From Hyposmocoma kahamanoa (lineage: Eukaryota > Arthropoda > Insecta > Lepidoptera > Cosmopterigidae): a DNA stretch of 64,000 bases. This document shows positions 10,065-21,975 of this stretch, piece by piece. The stretch spans positions 4,494,777 to 4,558,776 of the forward strand of contig NW_020653711.1 of the NCBI RefSeq assembly GCF_003589595.1. Reading direction: 5' to 3'. Position 1 is the stretch's first letter. Every line of letters begins with the position of its first letter. The notes beneath the pieces are model-generated. The model searched no databases. It was not told the origin of the DNA and saw nothing but the letters and a program-made list of their open reading frames with translations. A program made the translations under genes and the position numbers.

Positions 10065-10640
10065 AAAATTAAAAAAAGCTTCCGATACAAACATTATGGT
10101 GTACTCTAAAAGTCCATGCATCAGCTTTGAGGTAAGTTCGGAGAAATGAGACTTGAACGTCCACCTACTATCCAGTACAAGACCTAGGCATTTCATATGA
10201 GTCTTGACTGGGAATTTCTCCCCGAACAGGGTGATCTTGGCTCCTCTAAGAGGACCTCTGCGCGGGCCGTGAAATAGGAGGCCCTCCGTTTTGTGTACGG
10301 AGACCCTTAGGCCTAGCAGGTGGACCCTCTCCACCACCAACGACGACACGACGGTGCTCAACCGCGCGGCCTCTTCATTAGTCCTAACCCGGGCAGAGAC
10401 GAGGTGGTCATCTACGTAACAGATCAGCGTCGTCCCGCGTAGGAGCCAGTCAATGCCAACGTTCCACAGCATAGGGCCCTACACGGACCCTTGTGGAACG
10501 CCGCACCCGACACGTCACTGGTGAAGCCTCCGGTCTTTTCCTTCCCAAATGACCATCCTGTCCTGAAGATACGCCTCCAATAGCTTGCTGATGTACGGAT
10601 GCACTCCACGATACCGGAGCGCCTCTGTTAGTATCCCTAC
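10065..10640 (-). pseudogene. R1-clade LINE reverse-transcriptase fragment
   Basis: Minus strand, GC-rich. Reading down from about 10620: YRGVHPYISKLLEAYLQDR, MVIWEGK and a frame change around CGVPQGSV, then GPMLWNVGIDWLL (motif B), ICYVDDHLVSARVRTNEEA (catalytic YVDD, where insect R1 elements usually have YADD), LGLRVSVHKTEGLLFHGPRR and MKCLGLVLDSRWTFKSHF. This order, especially ALHKTE-like text followed by FHGPRR and LGLVLD, is characteristic of the R1 clade. An in-frame stop before the GVPQGS block and frameshifts inactivate it. It may be part of the same original element as 4515-5098. Confidence 0.8.
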
Positions 10641-10679
10641 TCTAACTGGAAAAAGAGTTAATGATCTTTAAACTGTCGA

Positions 10680-12300
10680 ACAAATGTTCATGAAACATAG
10701 CTAAGACCCTTTCTGATTAAATTAGCTGTTAAATGAAAAACACTTTAAGAACAGCCCAGTTGTTTGAAAGCTACGAAGCCACAAACAAACACACAGATAC
10801 ACAGCACAGGCTTCAAACTTATATATATATACTCATCCCTTTTTGCATCGAGAGTTTAAAATACTTCCGAGATAAGAATGGTTGGATACTTACCTGAAAA
10901 TTCCAGTAACTCTATTGGATAATGCAGTCCTTTGAAATTGCGGAATGCGGGTGAACAAAGAGAGCATACAGCAGCTCTCATAGGGTTGTGGTGAAGGATG
11001 TGTATATTTTCGGATACAGCATTTTATGAATACCAAAGTTAGAAATTTATTTTATTCAATTTGTTTACGTAACTTGTTTGAAAGGGACGTTCGAGTCATG
11101 CGAACCGTTTTTATTTTTCATCTTATTAGATGTACAAAACTGTTTACATTCAGTGTTACGTACATATGTATAACTGAAAAACAATTTGATTAATAATATA
11201 ATTGACTTAATAGGTTATACAGTATAATAGGTGAGAACTAATAAAGTTGACCAAAGGCAGGCGTCAGTAATATTTAAAATAATCATATGAAATACAATAA
11301 ATTTTTGGCAATAGATAACTTGGTATTCACAAATGAAGGGTTCTAGTTTTTGTTTCTTCTTGTGATGAGATTCCCTGAATCAATGAGACTGTTTTAGAAA
11401 AATTAAGAAAAAAACCAAACCAAAAACTTATTTTACCATCTTTAAACGAATCTAAACTTATTTGCATTTGTAAAGAAGTACAATGAAATTGCGCTCCAAA
11501 TCAATATATTTCTCCTTAAAAGCGGGTACTTCATAAAAAACAGCGGGTATTTTAATATCTCAGATATTCTCGAACTTTCTACCTGAGATCTTTCTTAACT
11601 ATTCCAATTAATAAAGAATTTTTTAAACTGTGGACTTCAACAACGCTGAAAGTTTCGCTTTTGATTCAGAAAGGTTAAGACTTTTGAAAGAGATCGGATG
11701 GCTATCAGTTTCTTTGAAATGGTTGATATTTGTTATTTACTTTTCCTTCGGTTGATACTTTTGTTCCAATTTATGAGGAGACCCTTATAAAACTTTTATT
11801 TTAAGCCGTAAGTACGTAAATTCAATAAAAGAATGGACTTGTTAATGTTTTGGCTGAAAGTTCACAATTGTTTATTTCTGGTATAGTCAAGAGTACTTTT
11901 CGACTTTGGACCGTTCTTATCGAAAGCGGTATAGAGTTATATTTAAATCTTAAGTGTCAAAGTGGATATACTCCTGACCCTTTATATAAAACCTGCCCTT
12001 TATCAACTTTATTCGTTCCTACCCATTTCGCATCAAAAACATAGACTTTATTGGTAAAATTCACATTTACAAGTCATAAAAAATTTAAATTATATTCGTA
12101 TCATGTTCCTTTAATACTGTTTTAGATAAGTTCAAAATTATTCAAATTACAATTAATTCTATTATTTAACCAACGTGAAAAATTATATTATTATATTGAG
12201 TGCTTAACAAGCCAGGGTTTTAATCTTTTAATCTACAACTAAACAAGTTGTCTAAAGCGGAATTTCAAGAGGCAACCGGTTATATACTACCTGGCGCAAT
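10680..12300. other. Non-coding stretch
   Basis: No gene recognised. A short TA run (TATATATATATA) lies near 10820. Small ORFs here have no recognisable content. Confidence 0.5.
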
Positions 12301-12369
12301 ACATGTATGAATTTGCCCGTCCCGGCAGGGACACTGGCTTTATTCCAGAAATTATTTTTTTACAAACGA

Positions 12370-13045
12370 AATTAAAGCCATTTGAAAAATGTATATCGTA
12401 TACTACACGTCTACTATTTACTTCAGTTGATATAGAAAAAAAAAATCATTTGGCATATGTAAAGTACCTATTGAATTTTCGAGGTAAGTTTGTGTTTTTT
12501 TTCTATCGCAAAATTTTTAGAAATCTTGTTTGCATACCATATACTAAGCAGTGTATATCATATTTATTTATTTATTTAAACTTTATTGTACAATACACTG
12601 AAGTACAAATGGCGGACTTAATGCCATAAGGCATTCTCTACCAGTCAACCATTGGGCCAAACAGAAAAAAAAACACAATAGGTTGGTGCTACACTTAAAC
12701 AAGAAGAAATAGAAATACTAGAAAACTAATCGATAATTTGTATGGTATAAATAAATAACATACAATAAACATACTTATTATACATACATAATAAACTTAC
12801 ATATATATATTATAATAATAAATAATATGATATATGTACCCAAAGCAACATTAAACAGTGTCTTAATTTTGACAATTGTCAAACAGATGCTTGCGCAACA
12901 TGCGCTTGAAAGATAATTTGGTCTGAGCTTGTCTTACATGAAGCGGGAGCGCGTTCCAACGACTTAAAATTTTATCTTCAATTTTACTATATATTGTTTC
13001 CTAAATGATTGACTCAACACTTTCACTGGAATGCGGAATCGACCA
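12370..13045 (+). repeat. Dispersed repeat (pair with 30750-30985), interrupted by a LINE-type 3' end
   Basis: Blocks at 12385-12500 (ATGTATATCGTATACTACAC, CAGTTGATATAGAAAAAAA, TTTCGAGGTAAGTTT) and 12970-13040 (TTTACTATATATTGTTTCC, ATGATTGACTCAACACTTTC) correspond to adjacent blocks in the copy at 30750-30985. Between them, at about 12545-12960, lies inserted sequence. On the minus strand its first part ends GTACAATAAAGTTTAAATAAATAAATAAA, a typical LINE/SINE A-rich 3' end. Confidence 0.6.
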
Positions 13046-13077
13046 AAGGTAATTTGATGTTGTATCGACTCAAATCC

Positions 13078-13190
13078 CCACGCAAAAAGAGGGAAGTTAA
13101 GTTTGAAGCTTTTGTATGTGTATCTGTCTGTCTATCTATGGCATCATAACTCTCAAAGGCATGGCTTAAATTCAAAGCCTTTTTTTGTTT
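13078..13190. repeat. Short repeat shared with 4515-4625
   Basis: ACGCAAAAAGAGGGAAGTTA, the TTGTATGTGTATCTGTCTG region and ATGGCATCATAACTCTC mirror text in the 3' region of the R1-clade remnant near 4525-4620. It is probably a fragment of the same element type. Confidence 0.45.
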
Positions 13191-13880
13191 TGACGACTTA
13201 TTTAATCAAGATGGTTCATGGCTATGTTTGATGAATGTCTGTTCAGCTATTTAAAGATCGTCAGCTCTTTTTCAGTTAGGTAGGGATCGCAGTCATAATA
13301 TAAATATTTATTTTACTTTACATTACAATATAATGGTAAATCTTTATCTGATAGTCCAACCGTGCAGACTATCCAACTCTTGCTGAGAATTAGAACTATC
13401 GTGGTTGAGTTTATTGAATTTGTCTCTATTTCTATTTCCTTAATGGCAGCCACTAAGGGCCAGTGTCAGTTTCGAAAGTTGTCTCAACTATAGTTCATTT
13501 TACATAGGGTCCTGTGACATTTCCAATTTTTACGTTACACGCATACTATTTACAACTATTCTCTCAACCAGGTTACAAAAAGAAATACTAAATTTGTCAT
13601 AATGTACCAAAAACAAAACAATATTTGTTGCAGTTGTAATTTTAAATCAAAATTAGAGTATATTAAGTAGAAATAAAATGAAATGATAAAGATAAAAAAT
13701 ATTACCACGATTAATTGATGCATAAAATGGAATATTTTATCCATAGAGATTTACACCATAAAATCAATTTTGTATATCGCGTCAATACAAATGCTTACAC
13801 TTTGTATGCGGGTCGTTTTCTTTTGTCTTAAGCTTTGCGTGATGTTTTTGGAGTAATTATTCAAATTTTGTTTCGTTGCA
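13190..13880. other. Non-coding stretch
   Basis: AT-rich, no gene recognised. The minus-strand 62-codon ORF is composed of AT-rich hydrophobic codons and has no recognisable motif. Confidence 0.5.
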
Positions 13881-13883
13881 GTT

Positions 13884-14350
13884 GATTTTATTCAAATTCA
13901 AATTCATTTATTCGCTTTATTATAAATGTTGATGGTAAAATTTAATTAGAACTTAATCCTATTCAGCCTTAAACAAAAGCATGCAAAATAATGATAAACA
14001 AGAACAAAAAACAATGCATTACCAAATTACATTAATTAATACAGTATAAGTCATAATGGTGGATGTCATCATTTAATTAGATTAGATAAATAAATAATTG
14101 TAATGAAATGTATGCATCAATCAATTATTCTTTATATATCATAAAATCGTCAACTGAGTAGAACAAATGATGTAAAAGTCATTAACGCAATTATTTTTAA
14201 AAACTGATTAATAGAAGAAGCTTAAAGCGATCTGGTATATCATTAAAAAATTTTCCACACATAGCGTAAGAATTACTTTGGAAGCGTTTTGTCTTTGGTA
14301 TTGTGTGTAGTATTATTTTATTCAGGTTTCTAAGGCTTTTAGCAGTTGTG
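13884..14350 (-). repeat. Probable LINE 3' end (reverse orientation)
   Basis: The minus strand ends with AATAAATGAATTTGAATTTGAATAAA, an A-rich tail of the kind left by non-LTR elements. The preceding 450 bp is AT-rich and has stops in every frame, so I cannot name the element. Confidence 0.4.
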
Positions 14351-16055
14351 TCCTTCGCTAATAGAAATTTTGATTAGTTTAATTTTACGAATATACCAAC
14401 AGGAATATACTGGTATTATGATTTCTTGTTGACTTTTTAATTGATTGTTGTTGATTTTTTTATTTGTTGTGTAGTGTTCTTGGTAAGTTAATAACATGCT
14501 AATTGAATCCTTTTATTTTATCTATTATTTGTTCTGAAATTATTTGCTGTAAAAATGTTCTCTCGATGTGTAAAGTATCTGAAGCATAAAGAGGATCCAA
14601 AGCGTCAATATCGAAGTTATACATGCCACTGACGACAGAAGTTGAAAAGTAAACTCAATTCGTGCGGAAGCGAGATGAGACGACACCGTTTTATAAATAA
14701 AATACTATGAAATATTATAGCAGTCAACTTGTATTCGCCACTTGAAAGCGTTTAGGTGCGATATTTTCAGAAAATTGCACCTCTTTTAGTATTACGTGTG
14801 CTTGGGTGCAATTTGTGAATTAAAGTGATAGTTCCTACTTCACATTACGTATACACAAAGTGTATTTTAAAATACTGTTATTTAGAAATACTATAAAAGT
14901 GACGAATGGTTCACTCAAACGATTTTAAATATCGCGTAAACGTGAACAAAAATTGAAAAAAAAAAAATAAAACCAAAAAATTGAATTAAATTATTATATA
15001 GTAAGTATTTTGTCTCTGATTTTAATGATGTTGGCAAATGTGTACAAGTCGTTATTAGAGATGAAACCGATAGTGATTTGTTTGGATACAGGAAGACCGA
15101 TGAGCATCAAAGCCGGATATCCGAACAAAAAAGCTGTAGAAGCTAAAAAATCTGGACAGAAAATCTTGTAAGAATACTTTAAAATATCTCGCTATGAATT
15201 ATCCAGTGAAAATTCATAGCCGCGTTCAACGCCTACTAAATGAATCAGGAGATTGGATCAATTGTTACTCAGAAATCCCACGACATCTTTTGGGATCGTT
15301 AACAAAGTGGTAAAGGAAAACAATAGACATCGTCAGAATTAAGAAAAAATAACATAGCACGCGACTTCTATTATTATATGAAGACAATTCAAAACCATCG
15401 TGTGAAATAGTAACGAAGTTTAACAAAATTTAAGTGTTTTATATTGTTCGCTGAAGCTGGTCTCGTTAATAAAAATAAACGGAACCGCCTTTTATCCCTT
15501 AATGCGGAGAAACTGGTCTTCATCCATCATAATTTGCCGTTGGTTAAATTTGAGTAATAAATTCATAGTTTACCTTATCTAACTACATAATTTCGTATAG
15601 TTACAAGATTGTCAATGGTCATATAGTTTTAATTTACCCTGTTAGCATTTTCTTGGATAAGTAAAATATTTGGTGATTTATTGTGAATTTAAGTAAGTTT
15701 TAAACATCTGACATAATATAGGCCTTCATCTCGTCACGTTTAGCATGGAGTTCAGGTTTAAGATGCTCTTCAAACTCGTGAGCTTGCCTGTTCACAATCC
15801 CTCACCATTCAGGGCGCAGTGCTACCAAATTTTCTCAGTATTCGCATATGTCGCTTCTGAACATCTTTTTACCTGAGGACTTGATCGCCACGTCTCTGTC
15901 AACCCTCCTCAAGTTTAGGCGGTGCAGCTAGACCACAACACTAGTAGTGGTCTAGCTGTGGAATTTTCTCTATTTAGTGTTATGCCCAAGTATTTTTCTA
16001 GTATTGTACTAACCTCAGTATCTAAAAAATAAATCGTGTATTACCAACAATTATA
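14350..16055. other. Non-coding stretch with one short unexplained ORF
   Basis: No recognised gene. A short open frame at about 15020-15142 reads DVGKCVQVVIRDETDSDLFG and continues as YRKTDEHQSRISEQKSCRS before a stop. It is of unbiased composition but I recognise no family. A donor-like TAGTAAGT occurs at 14999-15006. Confidence 0.4.
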
Positions 16056-16059
16056 GTTG

Positions 16060-16165
16060 GAAACCACTGGACACGACTCGCAAGGGACCGGAAATGATGG
16101 CGCAATATAGAGGAGGCCTATACAGAGCAGTGGGTGCAAACAAGTTAAAATGATGATAATAATGA
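16060..16165 (+). pseudogene. RTE-type LINE extreme 3' end
   Basis: The reading HWTRLARDRK, stop, WRNIEEAYTEQWVQTS, stop, followed at once by AATGATGATAATAATGAA, is the usual C-terminus and short-triplet tail of RTE-clade LINEs. Only the last 30 codons or so remain, with one internal stop. Confidence 0.65.
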
Positions 16166-16249
16166 AGGGAATTGTTTATTCATGGATTTTGTTATTGCCG
16201 TGTAATGTATTATTCATCAAGAATAATAATATTATAACTTATTGGGTTA

Positions 16250-16490
16250 AAGTGCCACACAACCACGCCAATAACCTGGTCTCAAACTAGAGACTTGTAC
16301 TATGAGTACTAGAGTAAAAAATTTCACTGTGGTGCCCTCAGCACAACCCAAAACACCTTTCAGAGCAAATTTGGTAAAGTTCCTTTCGAAAATCAGTCCA
16401 ACCGGGAATCGAACCGTCGACCTCCGATTGAGAGGCAACCGTTCACTTATCGCTTTACTCAGCCCTCAGTCCTTGAGCATTTGATTCTGC
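16250..16490 (-). repeat. SINE-E copy (tRNA-derived)
   Basis: On the minus strand a head with GGCTGAGTAAAGCGATAAGT, then ACGGTTCGATTCCCGGTTGG (strong box B), is followed by a body ending in TACTCATAGTACAAGTCTC and GCGTGGTTGTGTGGCAC. Parts of this body recur at 17180-17210 and 55440-55590. Confidence 0.65.
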
Positions 16491-16680
16491 ATGACTGCAC
16501 ACGACTGGCAACCTTGTATTCACCTCTATAAGCGCGTGCGTTGATTTCTTTTTCTTCGTAGAGAGCACCTAGTGTCATTAGTAAGATTTAGTAGGCTATT
16601 ATAGCGTAGGTATTTTCGATTTTGTATGAAAGTGATGTATCCGTTACGTAGTAACTATTCAGTAATCTGTAACCCAGCCT
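16490..16680. repeat. Direct repeat, left member (with 17330-17500)
   Basis: Two stretches share the order CACACGACTGGC/CACACGGCGGGC, TTCACCTCTATAAGCGCGTGC / TTACCTCTCTGAGCGCGTGC, TTTTCTTCGTAG and AGATTTAGTAGGCTATTA. They flank the Rep-A copy at 16752-17060. Confidence 0.65.
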
Positions 16681-16751
16681 TTTTAACATGAATACTACAC
16701 GAACTTAATTATTAAAACTGCAAATTACAATGCTATGTAAATACGGTAAGC

Positions 16752-17060
16752 TTTTTTTTATGATACCAAGTCGCGGGACGAACAAGTCGTGCGCCTGGTA
16801 GTAAGCCACACGCCTGCCCCTAACAGTTGCAGTCGAGTGTTACTCATAGCTTTAAATCATAAAGATGTGGGGGCACCGCCACTGCGCCAGTCACCCTGAG
16901 ACATAAATTGACAAGTCTCATGTGCCTGTAATTTCACCAGCTCCCTTACCCTTCACAACTGGAACGCAGTAACGTGACCATTACTGCTTGTCGATAGATA
17001 TAGGTAAGGTGGCAGTACTTCTCTAGACGAGCTCTTTCACAAGGAGCTCTACTGCTACGA
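16752..17060 (-). repeat. Rep-A copy, full length
   Basis: Reverse orientation. It begins with a T run and ATGATACCAAGT (complement of the A-rich end) and ends with CAAGGAGCTCTACTGCTACG. All internal family blocks are present. Confidence 0.9.
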
Positions 17061-17329
17061 CACAACATAGGTACAGTATTGAACAAATGATGTTCACTGT
17101 TTATTAATTAATAGCTATGACCTAGTGGGCCTACCACATCAATATTATGAATATTCTGGGCAGTGGCCCTGAGTGGATTCCGTTCCTCTACTGCTCATAG
17201 TACAGGCAGCGCTTCGCTACTCGCTCGAGGTTACGCGATAAGTGCCTACCGTTGAGTGTATCACCAACAGTGCAAGCGCTCAGACAAGTGTTTCATTTAG
17301 GTACATTACAATCCTTGTACAACGCCAGC

Positions 17330-17500
17330 GTTCGGTTCCGCACGGCTGCACACGGCGGGCTACATTATATTTACCTCTCTGAGCGCGTGCTTAGGTTCCA
17401 TTTTCTTCGTAGTAGCGACTGGTATCTTTAGTCAGATTTAGTAGGCTATTACAGCATATTTTTCTATCTTCTATCTATTAAGTAATCAGTGGTACAGGTA
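17330..17500. repeat. Direct repeat, right member (with 16490-16680)
   Basis: The second copy of the block described at 16490-16680, in the same orientation. Confidence 0.65.
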
Positions 17501-17947
17501 CTTTCCTAGGTAGGTAATTGGTGCGGTCGTCCGCCACATTATTAATATTACCTTATTATCCATCACTGCACATAGGCGTAGCATAATAAGACTAGTAGTG
17601 TAACTCTATACAAACAAGTCTAGAGAAGGGTCATATGTGTGTACGCACACATTCGCATAATCTCGCGCGGTACTCGCGTTTCATAGCGCGTAACGACGCA
17701 TACGCCATTCATTATAGAATTGAAGCTTTCGCTCAGTGTTTAAAAAATAATATCAAGTAGCCGAAGTGTTTTTAGTACCTATTGACGAAGCCCAGTGCTG
17801 ATCTCGAACTAGAAATATTACACAATTAAAGTGTTCTTAGTAGTTATTGTAAATTTAAGTAACTGTTTTAGCTTTTCATGTCTTTTTCATAATCATACTC
17901 CTATAACCGAGATACCAATCCGCGATACTGGAGTAAAAATATTAATA

Positions 17948-19058
17948 TACATAGGGCGTACTATAAGTTTCCGGAACTGGACACTTACATAAACAATATT
18001 TTAAAAGTAATTACAACATTTGAAAATGGAACTCTTTGGCTGTAGAATACAGTTTGTTTCAATTGACTGTCACTTGTTTTTACATTATGGCGTCATTTTA
18101 GAAATTGGTTGTCTACATCACCATGGATTTAACTCGTGAAAATTTTCGTAGTATGATTTTCTACGACTTTAAGTGTAATTTAACAGCTCAGCGGAGCTTC
18201 GCTCGGCTTTAAAACTGCAAATGCGGTCGTGTGAATCTCAGTGACGAATTTCGTGATGGTCGCCTGTCCACTGCTGCGAACTACAAAAACATCGGTGCTG
18301 TGCGCTGTAATAATCAAAACAGACAGGCATGTGACATACCATGAGATTTGGGCATCTTCAGGCATAGGCATAAGTCAAATACAATCAATACTACACAAAC
18401 ATTTGGGTGTAAAAAAAGCAGTGCTCTCGGTGGATCCCACACAATTTGACCGAGGCTCAAAAAACGGATCGCGTCACTTGGTGCAATGCCATGCATTCAA
18501 CGAGGGAGCGTCAAATTTCGTGTGGAACATAGTAACAGGTGACGAAACGTTTTTTTTTTTTAATAAAACTGGACACGTGGCTACTGTTGCTTTGGAGAAA
18601 CGTTGTACCGTGAATAGTGATTGGTACACGATCATTTGTTTGCCGGAAATTATTGAAAAACTCCGCAAAAATAACCGTAAACGCCGTATCATCTCGCACC
18701 ACGATAATGCCAGTTCTCACATGGCCAGACAAACAAATGAATTTTTGATGGTGAACAACGTTGACCTTATGAGCCATCCCGCATTCAGTCCAGACCTGAC
18801 ACCTTGTGACTTTTATCTATTTCCAAAAATTAAGAACCAGTTACGCCGTCAACGATTTTCATCACCTGAAGAGGCTGTTGAAGAGTATGAAAAATGTTTC
18901 AGTATTGTCACGGAGAAGTTGCATAATGTTTTGAAAATCGGTTCATTTGTATGAAAAAGTGCAGTAACGCTAATATTTTGAGAAACAATAAATTCATTTC
19001 TGACCATTTATGGTATTTTTTCTTATTCATTCCGGAAACTTATAGTACGCCCCACGTA
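17948..19058 (+). mobile_element. Mariner-family DNA transposon, about 1.1 kb
   Basis: The two ends are inverted copies. GGGCGTACTATAAGTTTCCG begins at 17954, and its perfect complement, one base longer on each side, ends at about 19052. The similarity extends outwards with two mismatches to TACATAGGG / TACGTGGGG. TA dinucleotides flank both ends (17946-17947 and 19059-19060), as expected for Tc1/mariner target duplication. The internal ORF is a broken mariner transposase (separate entry). Length about 1.1 kb is below the usual 1.25-1.3 kb, so there are internal deletions. Confidence 0.9.
18124..18954 (+). pseudogene. Mariner transposase, frameshifted
   Basis: The start MDLTRENFRSMIFYDFK at 18124 matches the beginning of the mariner DNA-binding domain. 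It meets a stop after about 20 codons, and several frame changes follow (EFRDGRLSTAAN in one frame, TDRHVTYHEIWASSGIGISQ in another, with a further shift after LHKHLGVKK). From about 18480 a long open stretch contains the catalytic triad of the D,D34D type: TGDET, then HHDNASSHMA, then HPAFSPDLTPCDFYLFPKIK, with exactly 34 residues between the second and third Asp. It ends with the usual YEKCFSIVTEKLHNVL-like C-terminus. All three catalytic residues survive, but the frameshifts and early stop prevent a full-length protein. Confidence 0.9.
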
Positions 19059-19059
19059 T

Positions 19060-20190
19060 AAGTACTGCATTTGAAAAAGGTTATTTCAGTATAGCACGAG
19101 ATTGCTGCCATGATTACCTTAATTTAATATAACAACTAAAATAATACTGTGACAACCCTACGCTCAGTCCGACGTGTAGGCATTGATACACTGTACAAGC
19201 GGGAGTTGGACTACTCGCCTTGTTATACTATGACATAGGTCTCACTTTTAAAGGTGAATTGGCTATTAATATCTAAATCGATGTGTTTTGCAAAAGTTCA
19301 TTGTAAACATAACGTTGTTTGTCTGAATATTTTCGGGGAAAAACAAAAGACTATCTAAAAGCTGAGCAGCTCTTAACTCAAAAAGAAGTATCTAGTCCCG
19401 CTCGCTGCGTTTGTCAGTCTACATGGTCATAAATCTGTCAGCGTACCCGTTCCACGGTGCGAGGTTCATTTCGCGTCGAAGATAGTTCAGATGAAGTTAG
19501 ATTTTATCACGGTGATCGATTTTCAAAACTACTTTTAGTGTTCCGCTGTGATACCCTTGTATAGATTTGATTATTCAGCTTTAAGTATCAAATGCAAATA
19601 AGATTTTTGAAAATGTATTTCTTCCATTATTGGTGGAGGAACACTAAGGAAACTCTAATTTCTCTGTAGGCTAAAGTATAGTCCCCAAATCGCATATCAC
19701 ATCTTGAGTTACTTACAACTTAAGTCAATTGAGTTGGATTAATTTAAAAAGTAAAACATACTATATTAATTAAAAGTGTTTGCTTTTTCTTACTCAGGTA
19801 GTCATATACAATACAACTATATTCTTCATGTTTTGCCTGTCATCGAATTTCTTGCAGTCGTTCTTTGCAATGCCTTTGCTGATGCAAGCCGTATGCTTTT
19901 AATTAATATAAATAATGCTTATTTTTACATTTATACATTAATATTGTTTATATTAGTGACGATCATATTATCCCTTGGCATTATATTTTAAATAGTAAAA
20001 ATGTGACTTTGATAATATGAAAATTGGTATGCCATTACGAATAATGACTTATTCGTGCATGACTGCAGCATTAAGAAGACTATGGATATAATCCCCGTGT
20101 GGTTGATTAACAGACTTTTAATATGATTATTGACTTATATATGTTCTTATTTGAAGTAATTATTGACTAAATATTTATTGTTTGGATAAT
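19060..20190. other. Non-coding stretch
   Basis: No gene recognised. The ORF at 19776-19991 (71 codons, hydrophobic) has no recognisable family and arises from AT-rich text. Confidence 0.5.
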
Positions 20191-20214
20191 CATGAGGAGA
20201 TTTGGTAGTAGACT

Positions 20215-20515
20215 TAGAGTCGACGTCTAAGCGGTGGCAACCGCTAGTTGTGCAATGCGCAACGGGAAGTGAACGCGCCTCCGGTACCTATCTGGAAAAT
20301 AGGGAGGATATTGTACGTGCACCCGGGGCGGCTCACCCGATGCACTAGTCTCTCGAAGAACCGGATGAAGTCAGACAGAGGTCTGTGACAACCCTGTACA
20401 CTGGCTGTTCTGGGGTCAGAACCTGAACTTGTAAGCTTTCTGTGCGCGCACAGGTCATAGTGTCCTTCTCGTATGCCAAGGGCAAGGGTAGGTAGGGAGG
20501 GTTACTATAATCAAA
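20215..20515. other. GC-rich segment of unknown origin
   Basis: Markedly richer in G and C than its surroundings, with text such as GCACCCGGGGCGGCTCACCC. No frame stays open long enough to suggest an exon, and I recognise no repeat family. It could be an eroded retrotransposon ORF. Confidence 0.4.
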
Positions 20516-20809
20516 ACTGACGTAGAAAGATATGGAGCTTGTTTGGATTATCAACAAATCCTAAACAGTACTACAAATACCTGAAAAGAAAGTATACAAC
20601 ATATACCACAACATGTCTATGTGTAAGTTCATTTTAGGCAATCATTGGTCTTACAAGATTGAAAAGTAATAAATTCAAGAGTTAAAGATAAAAACAATTG
20701 ACAAATATCAACTAAACGTATAATGACATGGATTTAATGTATATAAGTATGTCCATAAACACAAGTAAATGCAAAGAAGAAAAAAAGAAGTTTTGATATA
20801 TTTTTTTAA

Positions 20810-21230
20810 TATAAAAGGACACATGAGACGTGATCACCCCCGATACGGCTAGTCCACCAGTTAAAATTGCTTAACGAGCTGTGACTGGAGAGTCTCTGAA
20901 GGATAAGATTCGAAATGAGGTCAATCAGAAGCAAGGTCGTCGACATTGCTGATATAATAAGCGAGCTGCAGTGGCAGTGAGCTGGCCATATCAGTCGTAA
21001 GAATCGATAACTGATAAGGAACATGAGTTCTTGAATGGAGGCTTAGCATACGTTGATTTGGATGCCCTCTGGCCAGATAGTCTGACGATCTGCGAAATGT
21101 TGCTGGCAGCATATGGATGCAACAAGCTGAGGACCGGGTGGAATGGCGCACATTGGGACAGGCCAATGTCCAACACTGGACTGCGATAGATCGATGATGA
21201 TGAATATAATGCTGATGATGAGATCCACTC
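20810..21230 (+). pseudogene. RTE-type LINE ORF C-terminus
   Basis: Reading across frames gives GESLKDKIRNEV, VVDIADIISELQWQWAGHIS and then WMQQAEDRVEWRTLGQANV, QHWTAIDR, stop. This is the order found at the C-terminus of RTE-clade ORF2 in many Lepidoptera. The stop is followed by TGATGATGAATATAATGCTGATGATGA, the short TGA/ATG-repeat tail typical of RTE elements. Frameshifts between blocks show decay. Confidence 0.75.
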
Positions 21231-21429
21231 TTGGCCATAATCTCGTCATATTAAATGACGATGTGACCGACGGAGGTAAGCGTTTGACTAAAAATGCCTA
21301 TTTACTGCTGGCTTTGAATAGCCCTATATCATATTTTTCGGGAAACCCAGACACCGGTACTATTATAAGTGAGGAATATAACATAAACAATACTCCTCTT
21401 ACAAACATGAAATGAAATTATAAACTGAG

Positions 21430-21580
21430 GCAAAACTAAAACAAAACAACTATAGAAATGCTCATCAATATAATGTAAAAATTTTAGGTCCATAATGCAC
21501 TCTTAAGTTAACTTTAAGCCTTGTCTATGTTTTGTAACATTATGGTTAATGCAATAAAGAATTGAATTGAAAATAATGAA
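21430..21580 (+). repeat. Probable non-LTR element 3' tail
   Basis: Text ending TGCAATAAAGAATTGAATTGAAAAT has the AATAAA plus short tandem tail (AATTG repeats) common to LINE/SINE ends. No coding part is preserved. Confidence 0.4.
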
Positions 21581-21975
21581 TCTAATCTTTTACTTTTTAT
21601 AAAGGTTAAAATATATGTACAACACAAGTTTAAAGGAAAGATTCACAAAGATATTAAATACAATACAGCGCGGAAAGCGAAGACGTGCAACAGAATACAA
21701 AATGCGGAAAAAAAAATAATCCAATTACTTACGGAAAGCTGTCTTTCGCTCCGCTTGTTTCGAATGGAACGTCATGGCTACATTTTGTAAGAAATAAAAC
21801 TATGTTATTGTTATTTTGTGTATTCGTTTATGTTGATTCGTGATTAAAAATTAAAAGAGTAAGGTAAGTTTAGATATCGTCGGAATAGATAATATTTATT
21901 TGCTTAAAGCATGATTTACAAGAGGTATAAAACAATCCTCATATATTATGGTATTGGCACGCAAACCTTTGAATA

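Noticed and set aside
12303..12629. 108-codon ORF
   Set aside because: It spans a repeat junction and ends in a LINE-type tail, with AT-driven residues only.
20921..21238. Minus-strand 105-codon ORF
   Set aside because: It is antisense to the RTE LINE end, whose plus-strand reading has recognisable motifs.
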